Positions 1 through 6,768 of a DNA stretch of 9,623 bases are shown one piece after another. The translations under genes were made by a program, and so were the position numbers. The stretch comes from Dorea sp. (lineage in GTDB: Bacteria; Bacillota_A; Clostridia; Lachnospirales; Lachnospiraceae). How positions within the stretch are numbered: position 1 is the first letter of the stretch; the number at the start of each line of letters is the position of its first letter. The stretch is from contig JAEDLC010000067.1 of NCBI GenBank assembly GCA_016295505.1, positions 1 to 9,623 of the forward strand, read 5' to 3'. Below the pieces are notes generated by a model. That model was not told the DNA's origin, did no database searches, and was given only the letters and a program-made list of their open reading frames with translations.

Positions 1-79
1 AATAGATTCCACCTATGATCACCGCTGCCGTCACGATACACAACAGACAGATTCTAAGCTTTCTCCTCGCGTCATCCAT
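1..79 (-). CDS. N-terminus of a small membrane protein, cut by the window edge
   Basis: The reading frame starts at ATG 79-77 and runs open to the window edge, giving 26 residues. It begins Met-Asp-Asp-Ala-Arg-Arg-Lys-Leu-Arg, followed by about 17 hydrophobic residues (Ile10 to Ile25), and ends on Tyr. A short charged cytoplasmic start plus a membrane segment suggests a membrane-anchored or secreted protein. A purine-rich ribosome binding site (AAGAAGGTGAG on the minus strand, 83-93) sits just upstream of the ATG. The gene lies downstream of sigF and behind a forespore-type promoter. In many Firmicutes the spoIIA operon is followed by spoVA genes, but this N-terminus does not resemble SpoVAA or SpoVAC as I know them. 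The product is therefore left unnamed. That it is a real gene is supported by the start, the RBS and the promoter; its function is unknown. Confidence 0.6.
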   Translation of the reverse strand, partial: MDDARRKLRICLLCIVTAAVIIGGIY

Positions 80-82
80 ACA

Positions 83-93
83 CTCACCTTCTT
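83..93 (-). promoter_or_regulatory. Ribosome binding site of the truncated gene downstream of sigF
   Basis: The minus strand reads AAGAAGGTGAG ending 3 bases before ATG 79-77. The AAGGTGAG core is a good match to the anti-Shine-Dalgarno sequence at slightly short spacing. It supports the start at 79 over the weaker in-frame alternatives. Confidence 0.55.
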
Positions 94-136
94 TATCCCA
101 GTATCTTGCTGTATTTGTTATCTTTTTTTCTTTGCT

Positions 137-166
137 TAGTATGGATACTTCCGCCAAAAACTATAC
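137..166 (-). promoter_or_regulatory. Predicted sigma-G/sigma-F (forespore) promoter
   Basis: On the minus strand the -35 element GTATA (166-162) is separated by exactly 18 bases from the -10 element CATACTA (143-137). This fits the Bacillus sigma-G consensus gHATR-N18-CATWHTA at every defined position. The related sigma-F -10 core (AnAMTR) is also met, but the GG expected in a sigma-F -10 region is absent, so sigma-G or shared sigma-F/G recognition is favoured. Transcription would start near position 130, leaving a leader of about 50 bases before the ATG at 79. The site begins only 5 bp after the sigF stop codon, and no terminator lies between. The consensus is established; use of this site is inference. 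Confidence 0.6.
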
Positions 167-170
167 ATAT

Positions 171-884
171 TTATAATTGTTCTCTCAGATTTTTCAGTAT
201 TTTCTTTTCCATTCTTGATACCTGCACCTGTGAGATTCCCATCTGCTTTCCCACCTGCGACTGTGTCTGATCTGCAAAATACCGAAGATAGATTAACTGT
301 CTTTCTTCTTTATCCAGATAAGACAATAACTGTTTCAAAAGCATATGGTCCAGTATCTTTTCTTCCCCTTCTTCTTTCTGCGGCAGCTTGTCCATCAGAC
401 GAATCTCCTGTCCTTCCTTTTGATATATCGGCTTGTGCAGAGATTCAATGTCTCCGCTTGCCTCCAGTGCCATAGTAAGTTCCTCTGTCTCCACGCCAAG
501 TTCTTCTGCAAGCTCTGTAACCGTCGGATCCCTTCCCAGTTTTTCCTGCATCACAGCCTCGCAGCTGTATGCCCGGTGCGCGAGTTCCTTTAATGATCTG
601 CTGACCTTGATCATTCCGTCATCTCTCAGAAATCTTTTGATCTCACCTGAGATCATTGGAACCGCATAGGTAGAAAACTTTACATCATAGGACAGATCAA
701 ACTTATCAATCGCTTTCAGAAGTCCGATACTGCCGATCTGAAACAGATCCTCAGCCTCTGCACCCCGGTTATAAAACCTTTTTACAATACACCATACCAG
801 TCCGGTATTTTCTTCCACCAGCTGTGCTCTCGCTTCTTCATCCCCGTTGTGAGATCTCTGAATCAAAGCGATTGTGTGGTCCAT
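171..884 (-). CDS. sigF: RNA polymerase sporulation sigma factor SigF (SpoIIAC)
   Basis: Sigma-70-family factor of 237 aa, slightly shorter than the B. subtilis protein (about 255 aa). It is the first compartment-specific sigma factor, directing early forespore transcription. Region 2 spans about residues 24-94 and includes the core-binding and -10 recognition stretch EDLFQIGSIGLLKAIDKFD followed by KFSTYA. Region 3 covers about 96-145 and contains the DPTVTELAEELGV helix-turn-helix. Region 4 covers about 183-233, with the -35 recognition helix-turn-helix TQSQVGKQMGISQVQVSRME. The ATG at 884 overlaps the end of spoIIAB by 22 bp, and an AAGGA-type RBS lies inside spoIIAB, so translation is probably coupled. 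Identity rests on sequence and on its place as third gene after spoIIAA and spoIIAB. SpoIIAB holds it inactive until polar division. SigG is the nearest alternative, but the operon context argues strongly for SigF. Confidence 0.96.
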   Translation of the reverse strand: MDHTIALIQRSHNGDEEARAQLVEENTGLVWCIVKRFYNRGAEAEDLFQIGSIGLLKAIDKFDLSYDVKFSTYAVPMISGEIKRFLRDDGMIKVSRSLKELAHRAYSCEAVMQEKLGRDPTVTELAEELGVETEELTMALEASGDIESLHKPIYQKEGQEIRLMDKLPQKEEGEEKILDHMLLKQLLSYLDKEERQLIYLRYFADQTQSQVGKQMGISQVQVSRMEKKILKNLREQL

Positions 885-1318
885 AATTTTCGTCCTTCTC
901 CAATAGTTTTCTGCATCTTTACGACAGTTCCCTGTCCGGGAACGGATGTGACTTCCAGCCGGTCCATAAACGCCTCCATAAACGAAAATCCCATCCCGGA
1001 ACGGTCAAGCTCAGGCTTTGTAGTAAAGAGAGGCTCCATTGCCTGTTTTACATCTTCAATTCCTTTTCCTTTATCTTCTATCTCCAGATACAGAGTTTTT
1101 CCTTCTGTCCGGCAGCGTATGTATATGCTCTTCACCTCATTTTCATATCCATGGATCACCGCATTGGTCACGGCTTCTGACACAGCGGTCTTGACATCAG
1201 AGACTTCTTCCACTGTAGGATTCAGTGCTGTCATAAAAGCTGCCACAGCCACCCTGGCAAATGACTCATTGGATGAGCGGCTGTCAAATATTAACTGCAT
1301 TTCATTCGTATTTTCCAT
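863..1318 (-). CDS. spoIIAB: Anti-sigma F factor / serine kinase SpoIIAB
   Basis: GHKL-fold protein of 151 aa that binds and inhibits sigma-F and phosphorylates SpoIIAA using ATP. The ATP-binding motifs are intact: the N-box SEAVTNAVIHGY (47-58) with Glu48, Asn52 and His56; the G1 box EDKGKGI (81-87) with Asp82; and the G2 box RSGMGFS (107-113). The chosen ATG at 1318 is one base after the spoIIAA stop (TAA, 1322-1320), with an AGGAGG ribosome binding site at 1333-1328 inside spoIIAA. An upstream in-frame start at 1336 would overlap that site and is rejected. The 3' end overlaps sigF by 22 bp. Length matches the family (about 146 aa in B. subtilis). In the predivisional cell it sequesters sigma-F; unphosphorylated SpoIIAA releases it in the forespore. 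Confidence 0.96.
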   Translation of the reverse strand: MENTNEMQLIFDSRSSNESFARVAVAAFMTALNPTVEEVSDVKTAVSEAVTNAVIHGYENEVKSIYIRCRTEGKTLYLEIEDKGKGIEDVKQAMEPLFTTKPELDRSGMGFSFMEAFMDRLEVTSVPGQGTVVKMQKTIGEGRKLWTTQSL

Positions 1319-1319
1319 A

Positions 1320-1631
1320 TTACTTGTCCTCCTCATATATATGCATTATTTTTGTTACTCCCGACATCTTCAGTATCTTCCGGATCCTTTCATTGGTATG
1401 CACTGCACACACCTCTCCTCCCATCATATAAACACGCTTGTATCGGCCCATGATCACTCCGATTCCGGAGCTGTCACAGAACACAGTGTCCTTAAAATCA
1501 AATATGACATAACGGATATGATTGTGTTCGATCAGATGATCCGATTCCCTCCTGATCTCTTCCGCATTATGGTGATCCAGTTCTCCCGGAAGAAATATGG
1601 TCAGACAATTTTCCTGTACCTGATATTTCAT
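1320..1631 (-). CDS. spoIIAA: Anti-anti-sigma F factor SpoIIAA
   Basis: STAS-domain protein of 103 aa that frees sigma-F by binding SpoIIAB. The phosphorylation loop FCDSSGIGVIMGRYK is present. Ser55 aligns with Ser58 of the B. subtilis protein, the residue phosphorylated by SpoIIAB and dephosphorylated by SpoIIE. The start at ATG 1631 (MKYQVQEN) is preferred because a strong GGAGGG site lies 7 bases upstream (1644-1639). The longer in-frame ATG at 1646 would place its start upstream of that site. It is slightly short against about 117 aa in B. subtilis, mostly at the C-terminus. It is the first gene of the spoIIA operon and is followed 1 bp later by spoIIAB. In B. subtilis the operon is driven by sigma-H and Spo0A~P; no convincing sites for either were found here. 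Confidence 0.95.
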   Translation of the reverse strand: MKYQVQENCLTIFLPGELDHHNAEEIRRESDHLIEHNHIRYVIFDFKDTVFCDSSGIGVIMGRYKRVYMMGGEVCAVHTNERIRKILKMSGVTKIMHIYEEDK

Positions 1632-1638
1632 GATCTTT

Positions 1639-1644
1639 CCCTCC
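1639..1644 (-). promoter_or_regulatory. Ribosome binding site of spoIIAA
   Basis: GGAGGG on the minus strand lies 7 bases before ATG 1631. It decides the spoIIAA start, since the longer in-frame ATG at 1646 lies upstream of it. The site is only about 18 bases from the 3' edge of the upstream terminator, which leaves no room for a separate promoter between them. Confidence 0.75.
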
Positions 1645-1662
1645 ATTCAAAATATTGCACAG

Positions 1663-1692
1663 AAAAAAGGATATGCATCTGCATATCCTTTT
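1663..1692 (-). terminator. Intrinsic terminator after the TPR gene, upstream of spoIIAA
   Basis: A perfect 12-bp inverted repeat (arms 1665-1676 and 1681-1692) encloses a 4-base loop. On the minus strand the 3' arm (GCATATCC...) runs into six T residues (1668-1663), as expected of a Rho-independent terminator. It starts 18 bp after the TPR stop codon. The plus-strand side also carries a T-rich stretch, but no plus-strand gene would use it. The stem is AT-rich at its base, so termination may be partial. Confidence 0.85.
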
Positions 1693-1710
1693 CTTTCGTA
1701 CGTCACATAT

Positions 1711-3066
1711 CTATTCTTCTGTATCTTGTTTGCCTTTACCGTTCTGCGCGTCCAGTGCTTCCTGTGCGGTCTCTGCCGCCTGAGTGTCCGGATAATCTTC
1801 GATAATCTTCTGATACCTGATATTAGCCTGATCCTGATCCCCGCTCTTTTCATACGACTGGGCAAGCAAAAGCATTGCCGCACCATCATTGTAACCCTCA
1901 TCCATCTTCATGATAGTTTCGAGATTCGTGATTGCAGTCTCATAATTGGCAACCTCAAAATTATTCTGAGAAGTTGCAAACAGATTTGAACACATCCTCG
2001 GATACAGAGTTCCTGTGATATCTTCAAACTTCTGTCTTCCCACGGTTCCCAGAGAATCCGGATTCACCTTCAACAGTTCTTCCAGCATCGCTGCATCACT
2101 CATATCACCCGCCTGAAAATGTACACTGATATTCATAACGATCTCATAACTGTCCTGAGTCGAGGCAGCCGTAGCCTGTGCACTTTCTGTCTCCTCACTG
2201 GTTGACCTGTATTCTTCCAGTTCCTTTTTCAGAGCACTGATCTGTGCTTTCTGTGTTGCAATCTGATCACTGAACTTTACCGTCTGCTCGTTGATCTTGT
2301 CCTGTCTGGATGCATTGATCGCAGGCATGACCAGAAAACACATCACAGCAACTCCCATCAGTACTCCTATAGCAATATTGATCAGAGTATGTAACCCTGC
2401 ATTTTCCTTCAGTCCGGATGTCACCGGCTGGATGATGGTTTCATTGCCTATATTATAAGTAACCGTCTGTGGATTCTTTTTCTTTCCTTCTTCTTCCTTG
2501 ATCTTTACATTTCTGGACTTTCTTACCTGATTCAGTTCATGCATGTACCGAAGCGTAATCTCATCTGTCTTGTCCAGCTTATGTGCAATTCGTACTGCCT
2601 GTCTGGCTTTTGAATACTGTTCCGTCTGTATATAGAGCAATGTCAGAAGCTGATACGCCTTGACATAAGTCGGATGCGCTTCTACCGCTTTTTTTAACTG
2701 AAGGATCGCCAGATCTTCTCCCCGCTGATAGCAATATGTCAATGCCTGATTGTATCGTTTGATCGCCTGATTAATCGTATCAAGCTCATCTTTCTTCTCT
2801 TTGATCTTCTGAATATAATAATTGGCAATATTCTCATGTGACTGAAAATTCTTGCTTAAGATCCATTCAACCAGCGCCTCTCCAACATCTCCGCGTCCAT
2901 AATAGACAAGTCCCAGAAGGTTTCTTGCCGCAATATTTGCTCTGTTATACTGTAAGCTTTTTTTCAGAGAAGCAATCGCACCGGACATATCCCGGATATT
3001 CGCTTTTTTTAATCCGTCGTTATACCAGTAATTCGACTGATATACAAGTTTTGTTGTATAATCCAT
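1711..3066 (-). CDS. Membrane-anchored tetratricopeptide-repeat protein of unknown function
   Basis: A 451-aa protein with two TPR-rich regions on opposite sides of one membrane segment. Residues about 12-73 and 104-166 look like TPR helix pairs, for example the YLLTLLYIQTEQYSKARQAVR-like block near 138-160. Residues about 183-198 are strongly basic, and 226-250 form a single hydrophobic segment. Residues 253-288 are likely coiled coil, followed by a Ser/Thr/Glu/Ala-rich linker to about 305. A second TPR-like region lies near 368-435 (NYETAITNLETIMKMDEG, AQSYEKSGDQDQANIRYQK), with an acidic end. By the positive-inside rule the N-terminal half is cytoplasmic and the C-terminal half external. 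The start at ATG 3066 has an AGAGGG site upstream. The gene is last in the valS cluster and is followed by a terminator. I recognise no specific function; a scaffold role in envelope assembly or sporulation is only a guess. Confidence 0.85.
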   Translation of the reverse strand: MDYTTKLVYQSNYWYNDGLKKANIRDMSGAIASLKKSLQYNRANIAARNLLGLVYYGRGDVGEALVEWILSKNFQSHENIANYYIQKIKEKKDELDTINQAIKRYNQALTYCYQRGEDLAILQLKKAVEAHPTYVKAYQLLTLLYIQTEQYSKARQAVRIAHKLDKTDEITLRYMHELNQVRKSRNVKIKEEEGKKKNPQTVTYNIGNETIIQPVTSGLKENAGLHTLINIAIGVLMGVAVMCFLVMPAINASRQDKINEQTVKFSDQIATQKAQISALKKELEEYRSTSEETESAQATAASTQDSYEIVMNISVHFQAGDMSDAAMLEELLKVNPDSLGTVGRQKFEDITGTLYPRMCSNLFATSQNNFEVANYETAITNLETIMKMDEGYNDGAAMLLLAQSYEKSGDQDQANIRYQKIIEDYPDTQAAETAQEALDAQNGKGKQDTEE

Positions 3067-3106
3067 ATACTACCCTCTGTAAATAATGTCTCCTACGACT
3101 CTGTTC

Positions 3107-3241
3107 CTACTTTGTCTGCTGAATCACTTCCCGCAGAATATCTGTCATATCTGTCAGATCTTCCTGATACACTGCATCTTCTATATCTTCTACTTCCAGA
3201 CTCGGCTGAAACTTCTTTAATTCCTCTTCAAAATCAAGCAT
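3107..3241 (-). CDS. Small acidic protein (44 aa) overlapping the end of folC
   Basis: An ORF from ATG 3241 to TAG 3107 encodes 44 residues starting MLDFEEELKKFQPSLEVEDI and ending Gln-Gln-Thr-Lys. It overlaps the folC stop by 8 bp, a spacing typical of translational coupling, and precedes the TPR gene by 40 bp. It is rich in Glu and Asp, has no cysteine and no membrane segment, and looks largely helical. Without it the 167 bp between folC and the TPR gene would be empty, which is unusual in so compact a cluster. Codon choice resembles its neighbours. I do not assign a function. The main alternative is a chance ORF, which its start position, composition and fit to the gap make less likely. 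Confidence 0.6.
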   Translation of the reverse strand: MLDFEEELKKFQPSLEVEDIEDAVYQEDLTDMTDILREVIQQTK

Positions 3242-4571
3242 GCAAAGCACCTCCCAGTAGTTTTTTAATCATCCCCACAAGGTAAAGTGATCCCAGGCAA
3301 TAGATCTCTCCATCTTGCCCACGCTCCCTTTCTGCTGCCGAAAGAGCCTCTTCAAGGCTTTCCTCACACAACACTTTTCCGGACGTATATTTTTCAAATA
3401 TCGCCTTCAGTTCCTGTACAGGAACTCCCCGGGTATCTTCGATCTGCGTCACAATATACGCTTTTGCATTCAGGTTCTGACACAGATATGCAATCATCTG
3501 CTCATACTTTTTATCTGCAACGGCTGAAAACAGAATAACCGGTCCCTCTCCTTCATCCGCTTTCAAAGCCTTAACACTTTCTACAAATGCTTCAATCGCT
3601 CCCGGATTATGCGCACCATCAATCGTAATATGATCCGCGACCTGTTCCATTCTGCCTGCCCAGTGTATCGATGCCAGTGCATCCACCCACCGATTGATAT
3701 GGATTTTTTCTCCCTCCAGCAGATATTCTGCCGCTTCCAGTGCGATCATCGCATTCGTCACCTGATAACAGCCACAGATCGGGACATGAAAGATAACATC
3801 TTTATCATACGCATTCACTCTGGAAAATGCAATATATTTGCGGTTAACTTCTCGAATTTCGAACGCATTTTTCGATATTTCCCTACAGGGTGCCTGCTTC
3901 TCCAGCGCCGTTTTCAGTATGACTTGTGACGCCTTCTCATTACTTCCGTCAAAGATAACCGGAATTCCTTCTTTGATAATTCCGGCTTTCTCTGCCGCAA
4001 TTTTCTCAATGGTATCTCCAAGAATATCCGTATGATCCAGGCTGATTGATGTGATCAGCGTAAGTGCCGGATGCTCTATAGAATTGGTCGCATCCAGTCT
4101 GCCTCCAAGTCCTGTCTCCAGAATGATATATTCCACATCCGTCTGCGCAAAGGCCATCATTCCCATACCAAAGAGGAATTCAAAATATGAAGGATGCTCT
4201 ATTCCATCTTTCTCCATCTCTCTGACAACAGACAGAACCATTTGAAATACCTTCAGAAAGGTATCATTTTCAATCTGAACATTGTCCATTCTTATCCGTT
4301 CATTTACAGATACAAGATGAGGGGATGTAAAGAACCCTGTTCTCTTCCCCTCTGCCATCAACAGTGCCTGAAGATATGCACATACCGAACCTTTTCCATT
4401 GGTTCCGGCAACATGAATGATCTTTCTGTCCACTGCCGGATTCCCAAGCCTCTTCAAAAATGCTCTGGTATGATCGAGCGTGTGCTTTTTGGTAAACCTG
4501 GGAATCTCTTCAATATATGCTACTGCTTCCTCATATGTGTACAAAGCAGCTTCTTTCTTATTCAATGTCAT
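3234..4571 (-). CDS. folC: Folylpolyglutamate synthase / dihydrofolate synthase FolC
   Basis: A 445-aa Mur-ligase-family enzyme that adds glutamate to folates with ATP in the cytoplasm, and in many bacteria also makes dihydrofolate from dihydropteroate. The FolC signature P-loop HVAGTNGKGSV lies at 53-63. The central-domain motif ETGLGGRLDATN (152-163) is followed by SLDHTDILGDTIEKIAAEKAG (178-198), typical of FolC. The C-terminal ligase domain carries DGAHNPGA (318-325). The start at ATG 4571 (MTLNKKEAALYTYEEAVAYI) matches the usual FolC N-terminus. The frame is open 36 codons further upstream, but that part lies in the LTA-synthase gene and does not look like FolC. It overlaps that gene by 14 bp and overlaps the small ORF downstream by 8 bp. 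valS next to folC is a known Firmicutes arrangement; here one gene separates them. Whether the enzyme has one or both activities cannot be told from sequence. Confidence 0.95.
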   Translation of the reverse strand: MTLNKKEAALYTYEEAVAYIEEIPRFTKKHTLDHTRAFLKRLGNPAVDRKIIHVAGTNGKGSVCAYLQALLMAEGKRTGFFTSPHLVSVNERIRMDNVQIENDTFLKVFQMVLSVVREMEKDGIEHPSYFEFLFGMGMMAFAQTDVEYIILETGLGGRLDATNSIEHPALTLITSISLDHTDILGDTIEKIAAEKAGIIKEGIPVIFDGSNEKASQVILKTALEKQAPCREISKNAFEIREVNRKYIAFSRVNAYDKDVIFHVPICGCYQVTNAMIALEAAEYLLEGEKIHINRWVDALASIHWAGRMEQVADHITIDGAHNPGAIEAFVESVKALKADEGEGPVILFSAVADKKYEQMIAYLCQNLNAKAYIVTQIEDTRGVPVQELKAIFEKYTSGKVLCEESLEEALSAAERERGQDGEIYCLGSLYLVGMIKKLLGGALHA

Positions 4572-6768
4572 AGCTTTGATCCACCCAAGACTTCGTCTTA
4601 TCTGTTGCTGTTCCTTCCTGTAACACCAGTTCTCCATTCTGGTAGATATACTGATCCGACATGCGGAAGATCGTTTCACTGGATCCTACCTGTCCGACCT
4701 GAATCACATCTCCGTCTTCCAGTTCAACCTCTGACAGATCGATTCTGGTATTATTCAGGAAACTGCTCTTTTGCTTTTCTCCATTGATATATATCTTACT
4801 GTATTTGGTGAAATTCTCTCCATACAGGCTATATCCCTTATTCAGATGAGGTACAATGTTACTGAGCGTAACATCCCTGACTCCCATCACCATATGCCCT
4901 TCTGTAATCGGCTGTTCACCGGCATATACATATTGATTGCCATACAGGATATCATACTGAAGCAGTTCCAGATCCGACAGATAATTCTTGCTCTTTGTTC
5001 TTTCCTGATGATAATTGAATATCGTTCCGGAATGAATATCCAGTCGTTCAAACACCTCTGCCATCAGCTGATAAGACGGCAGATTCTTATCTTCCTTTTC
5101 CAGACCGATATTATCCCAGATCACATAATTCGTATTATACAGATACCGGCTCTTCAGATCCTCTGCCTTAAGTCCCATCGTCGGGAGATGATCACCATAG
5201 AATACAACAACCGCCGGTTCACCGCGTTCTTCAATCGCTTTTACCAGATTGCCGGCAAACTGATCCATCTCATATACCTGGTTGACATAATATTCCCATT
5301 TATTCTTTTTGGCAGGATCATCGATTCCTTCCACTGTAATTGCCGGATTTTCAATTACCTGCTCTTCCGGATAATCGCCATGTCCCTGAACACTGACTGT
5401 AAACACAAAATCCTGCTGCTGCGTCGTATCCATGGATTCCAGAATATGCTGAATCAGAATGTCATCCTTTGCCCAGCCGTTTTCCGTAGTCTGTAATACA
5501 TTCATGAATTCTTTACTGGTATACGTGTCAAATCCAATGTTATTAAACACGTTGGCACGGCTGTAAAAATTACCGGTATTGTTATGAAGTGCGTGTGTTC
5601 CATATCCCAGCGCACTAAGAGCAGACGCCGCACTTTCGCATGGTGTGGTTTTCAGCATCGTTTTATATGGATATTCTCCCGGTCCGAAATAACGAAGGTT
5701 CATCCCCGTCAATACCTCGAACTCTGTATTTGCAGTACCCGCTCCTACAGACGGCACTTTAAAATACCCGGTTGAATACTGATCATACATGGCATGGAGA
5801 TTCGGACACGGATCTTCCGATGTTGTAAAGAACTCAGCTTCTGCCACATCAAAATAAGATTCCAGCTGTACAACGATGATATTTGGCCGCTCATCTTCTG
5901 CAAGCCCCGTCTCGTTCCTGGTAATCTCGCCATTTCCGCTGATCTCAGCAATCGTCTCCTCATTGTAATCATTCGGTTCATTGATTCCGGTATTAAAAAG
6001 ACTTGCCATAAAGCAATAAGGAAGTCCGTAATCTTCATATGCAAATGCGATATTCCCGAAATACGTGGAGACAACTCTCTTATCTACTGCCTGTTCTGCC
6101 ACAAAACCATATAAAACACAGCAGATCACGATTCCAATCAGCGCCCTGATATGGTGCACCTTTCCGCTGTACTGTCCGCCGCGTCTCCACATGGACACAC
6201 ACCAGACAATCAACGCTGCCACTCCGATCACCAGAATGACCAGTTCAAAACCATTACAATAATTATTGATCAGAGCGATTCCATCCTGCGCAATCTTGAG
6301 ATCCTGTGCATTAAACGGTGTAACACGCTTCAGCAGGATATACCCATTGGCAATCCCGAGAACCAGCCAGACCGCACTGATGATGATCCTTGCAAACACT
6401 CTCCGCTTGAACAGATAGACAATCGAAAACGTCACAAATATCATAAACGCATTATACAGGAACACATATGGAGATCCCGTCATGTATTCCCAGGCCTCCA
6501 GTATGGAGTGCCTGGAAATTGCTTCTATCACAAAGTTGATGATGCATGCCAGCAGTGCGTGAAATACCAGCGAGAAACGATTCATAAATGCATATACCGG
6601 TTTCATCTTCTGTGCAAATGCACTGTTGCGGCGCTCTTCCAGGATCCTTTCTCTTCGTTCCCTTCTGCCTTTCCAGTATTCTTTTATATCTTCTTTTTTC
6701 AGATTTTTTAATTTATGAATTCCCGCCTTCATGTCGGGCTTTTTTAAATGAACCTTCTTCATCTTCAC
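4558..6768 (-). CDS. LTA synthase family membrane sulfatase-fold phosphotransferase
   Basis: A 736-aa (or 734-aa) envelope enzyme of the LtaS/alkaline-phosphatase superfamily, which polymerises glycerol phosphate from phosphatidylglycerol. A basic cytoplasmic N-terminus of about 60 residues precedes five predicted membrane segments (about 66-85, 102-120, 127-146, 174-194 and 208-226), as in LtaS. The extracellular catalytic domain starts near 295. Glu303 (VVQLESYFD), Thr345 (GAGTANTEFEVLTG) and Asp526-His527 (VVFYGDHLP) match the LtaS metal and nucleophile residues Glu255, Thr300 and Asp475-His476. About 140 residues follow the core and look beta-rich, with GENFTKYSKIYINGE (650-664). The first possible start is GTG 6768, directly after the valS TAG with AAAGG upstream; ATG 6762 is an alternative two codons later. 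The polymer made here (glycerol-phosphate LTA or another teichoic-type polymer) is not determined. Confidence 0.9.
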   Translation of the reverse strand: MKMKKVHLKKPDMKAGIHKLKNLKKEDIKEYWKGRRERRERILEERRNSAFAQKMKPVYAFMNRFSLVFHALLACIINFVIEAISRHSILEAWEYMTGSPYVFLYNAFMIFVTFSIVYLFKRRVFARIIISAVWLVLGIANGYILLKRVTPFNAQDLKIAQDGIALINNYCNGFELVILVIGVAALIVWCVSMWRRGGQYSGKVHHIRALIGIVICCVLYGFVAEQAVDKRVVSTYFGNIAFAYEDYGLPYCFMASLFNTGINEPNDYNEETIAEISGNGEITRNETGLAEDERPNIIVVQLESYFDVAEAEFFTTSEDPCPNLHAMYDQYSTGYFKVPSVGAGTANTEFEVLTGMNLRYFGPGEYPYKTMLKTTPCESAASALSALGYGTHALHNNTGNFYSRANVFNNIGFDTYTSKEFMNVLQTTENGWAKDDILIQHILESMDTTQQQDFVFTVSVQGHGDYPEEQVIENPAITVEGIDDPAKKNKWEYYVNQVYEMDQFAGNLVKAIEERGEPAVVVFYGDHLPTMGLKAEDLKSRYLYNTNYVIWDNIGLEKEDKNLPSYQLMAEVFERLDIHSGTIFNYHQERTKSKNYLSDLELLQYDILYGNQYVYAGEQPITEGHMVMGVRDVTLSNIVPHLNKGYSLYGENFTKYSKIYINGEKQKSSFLNNTRIDLSEVELEDGDVIQVGQVGSSETIFRMSDQYIYQNGELVLQEGTATDKTKSWVDQSYDIE

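Noticed and set aside
1661..1740. Sigma-H promoter or Spo0A box upstream of spoIIAA
   Set aside because: A -35-like AAAGGATAT and a GAAGAATAG exist, but neither has a partner at the 11-12 bp spacing of sigma-H promoters, and no good TGTCGAA-type Spo0A box is present.
849..1805. Open plus-strand frame of 318 codons opposite spoIIAB, spoIIAA and the terminator
   Set aside because: It lies antisense to three well-supported features, crosses the terminator hairpin, has no clear RBS and encodes a Ser/Cys/Phe-rich sequence typical of antisense frames.
1791..1810. Tandem 10-mer GATAATCTTC near the end of the TPR gene
   Set aside because: It is in frame with the coding sequence and encodes the similar Ile-Ile-Glu-Asp stretch; there is no sign of a regulatory or recombination role.
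1647..1901. Minus-strand 84-codon frame across the TPR 3' end and the terminator
   Set aside because: It is an Arg-rich alternative frame of the TPR gene that reads through the terminator hairpin, with no RBS.
4572..4679. N-terminal extension of FolC by 36 codons
   Set aside because: The extra residues are the out-of-frame translation of the 3' end of the LTA-synthase gene and are unlike any FolC N-terminus; ATG 4571 gives the expected start.
5745..6074. Minus-strand 109-codon frame inside the LTA-synthase gene
   Set aside because: It is a different frame on the same strand, fully contained in a gene with intact catalytic motifs, and shows no frameshift or recognisable domain.
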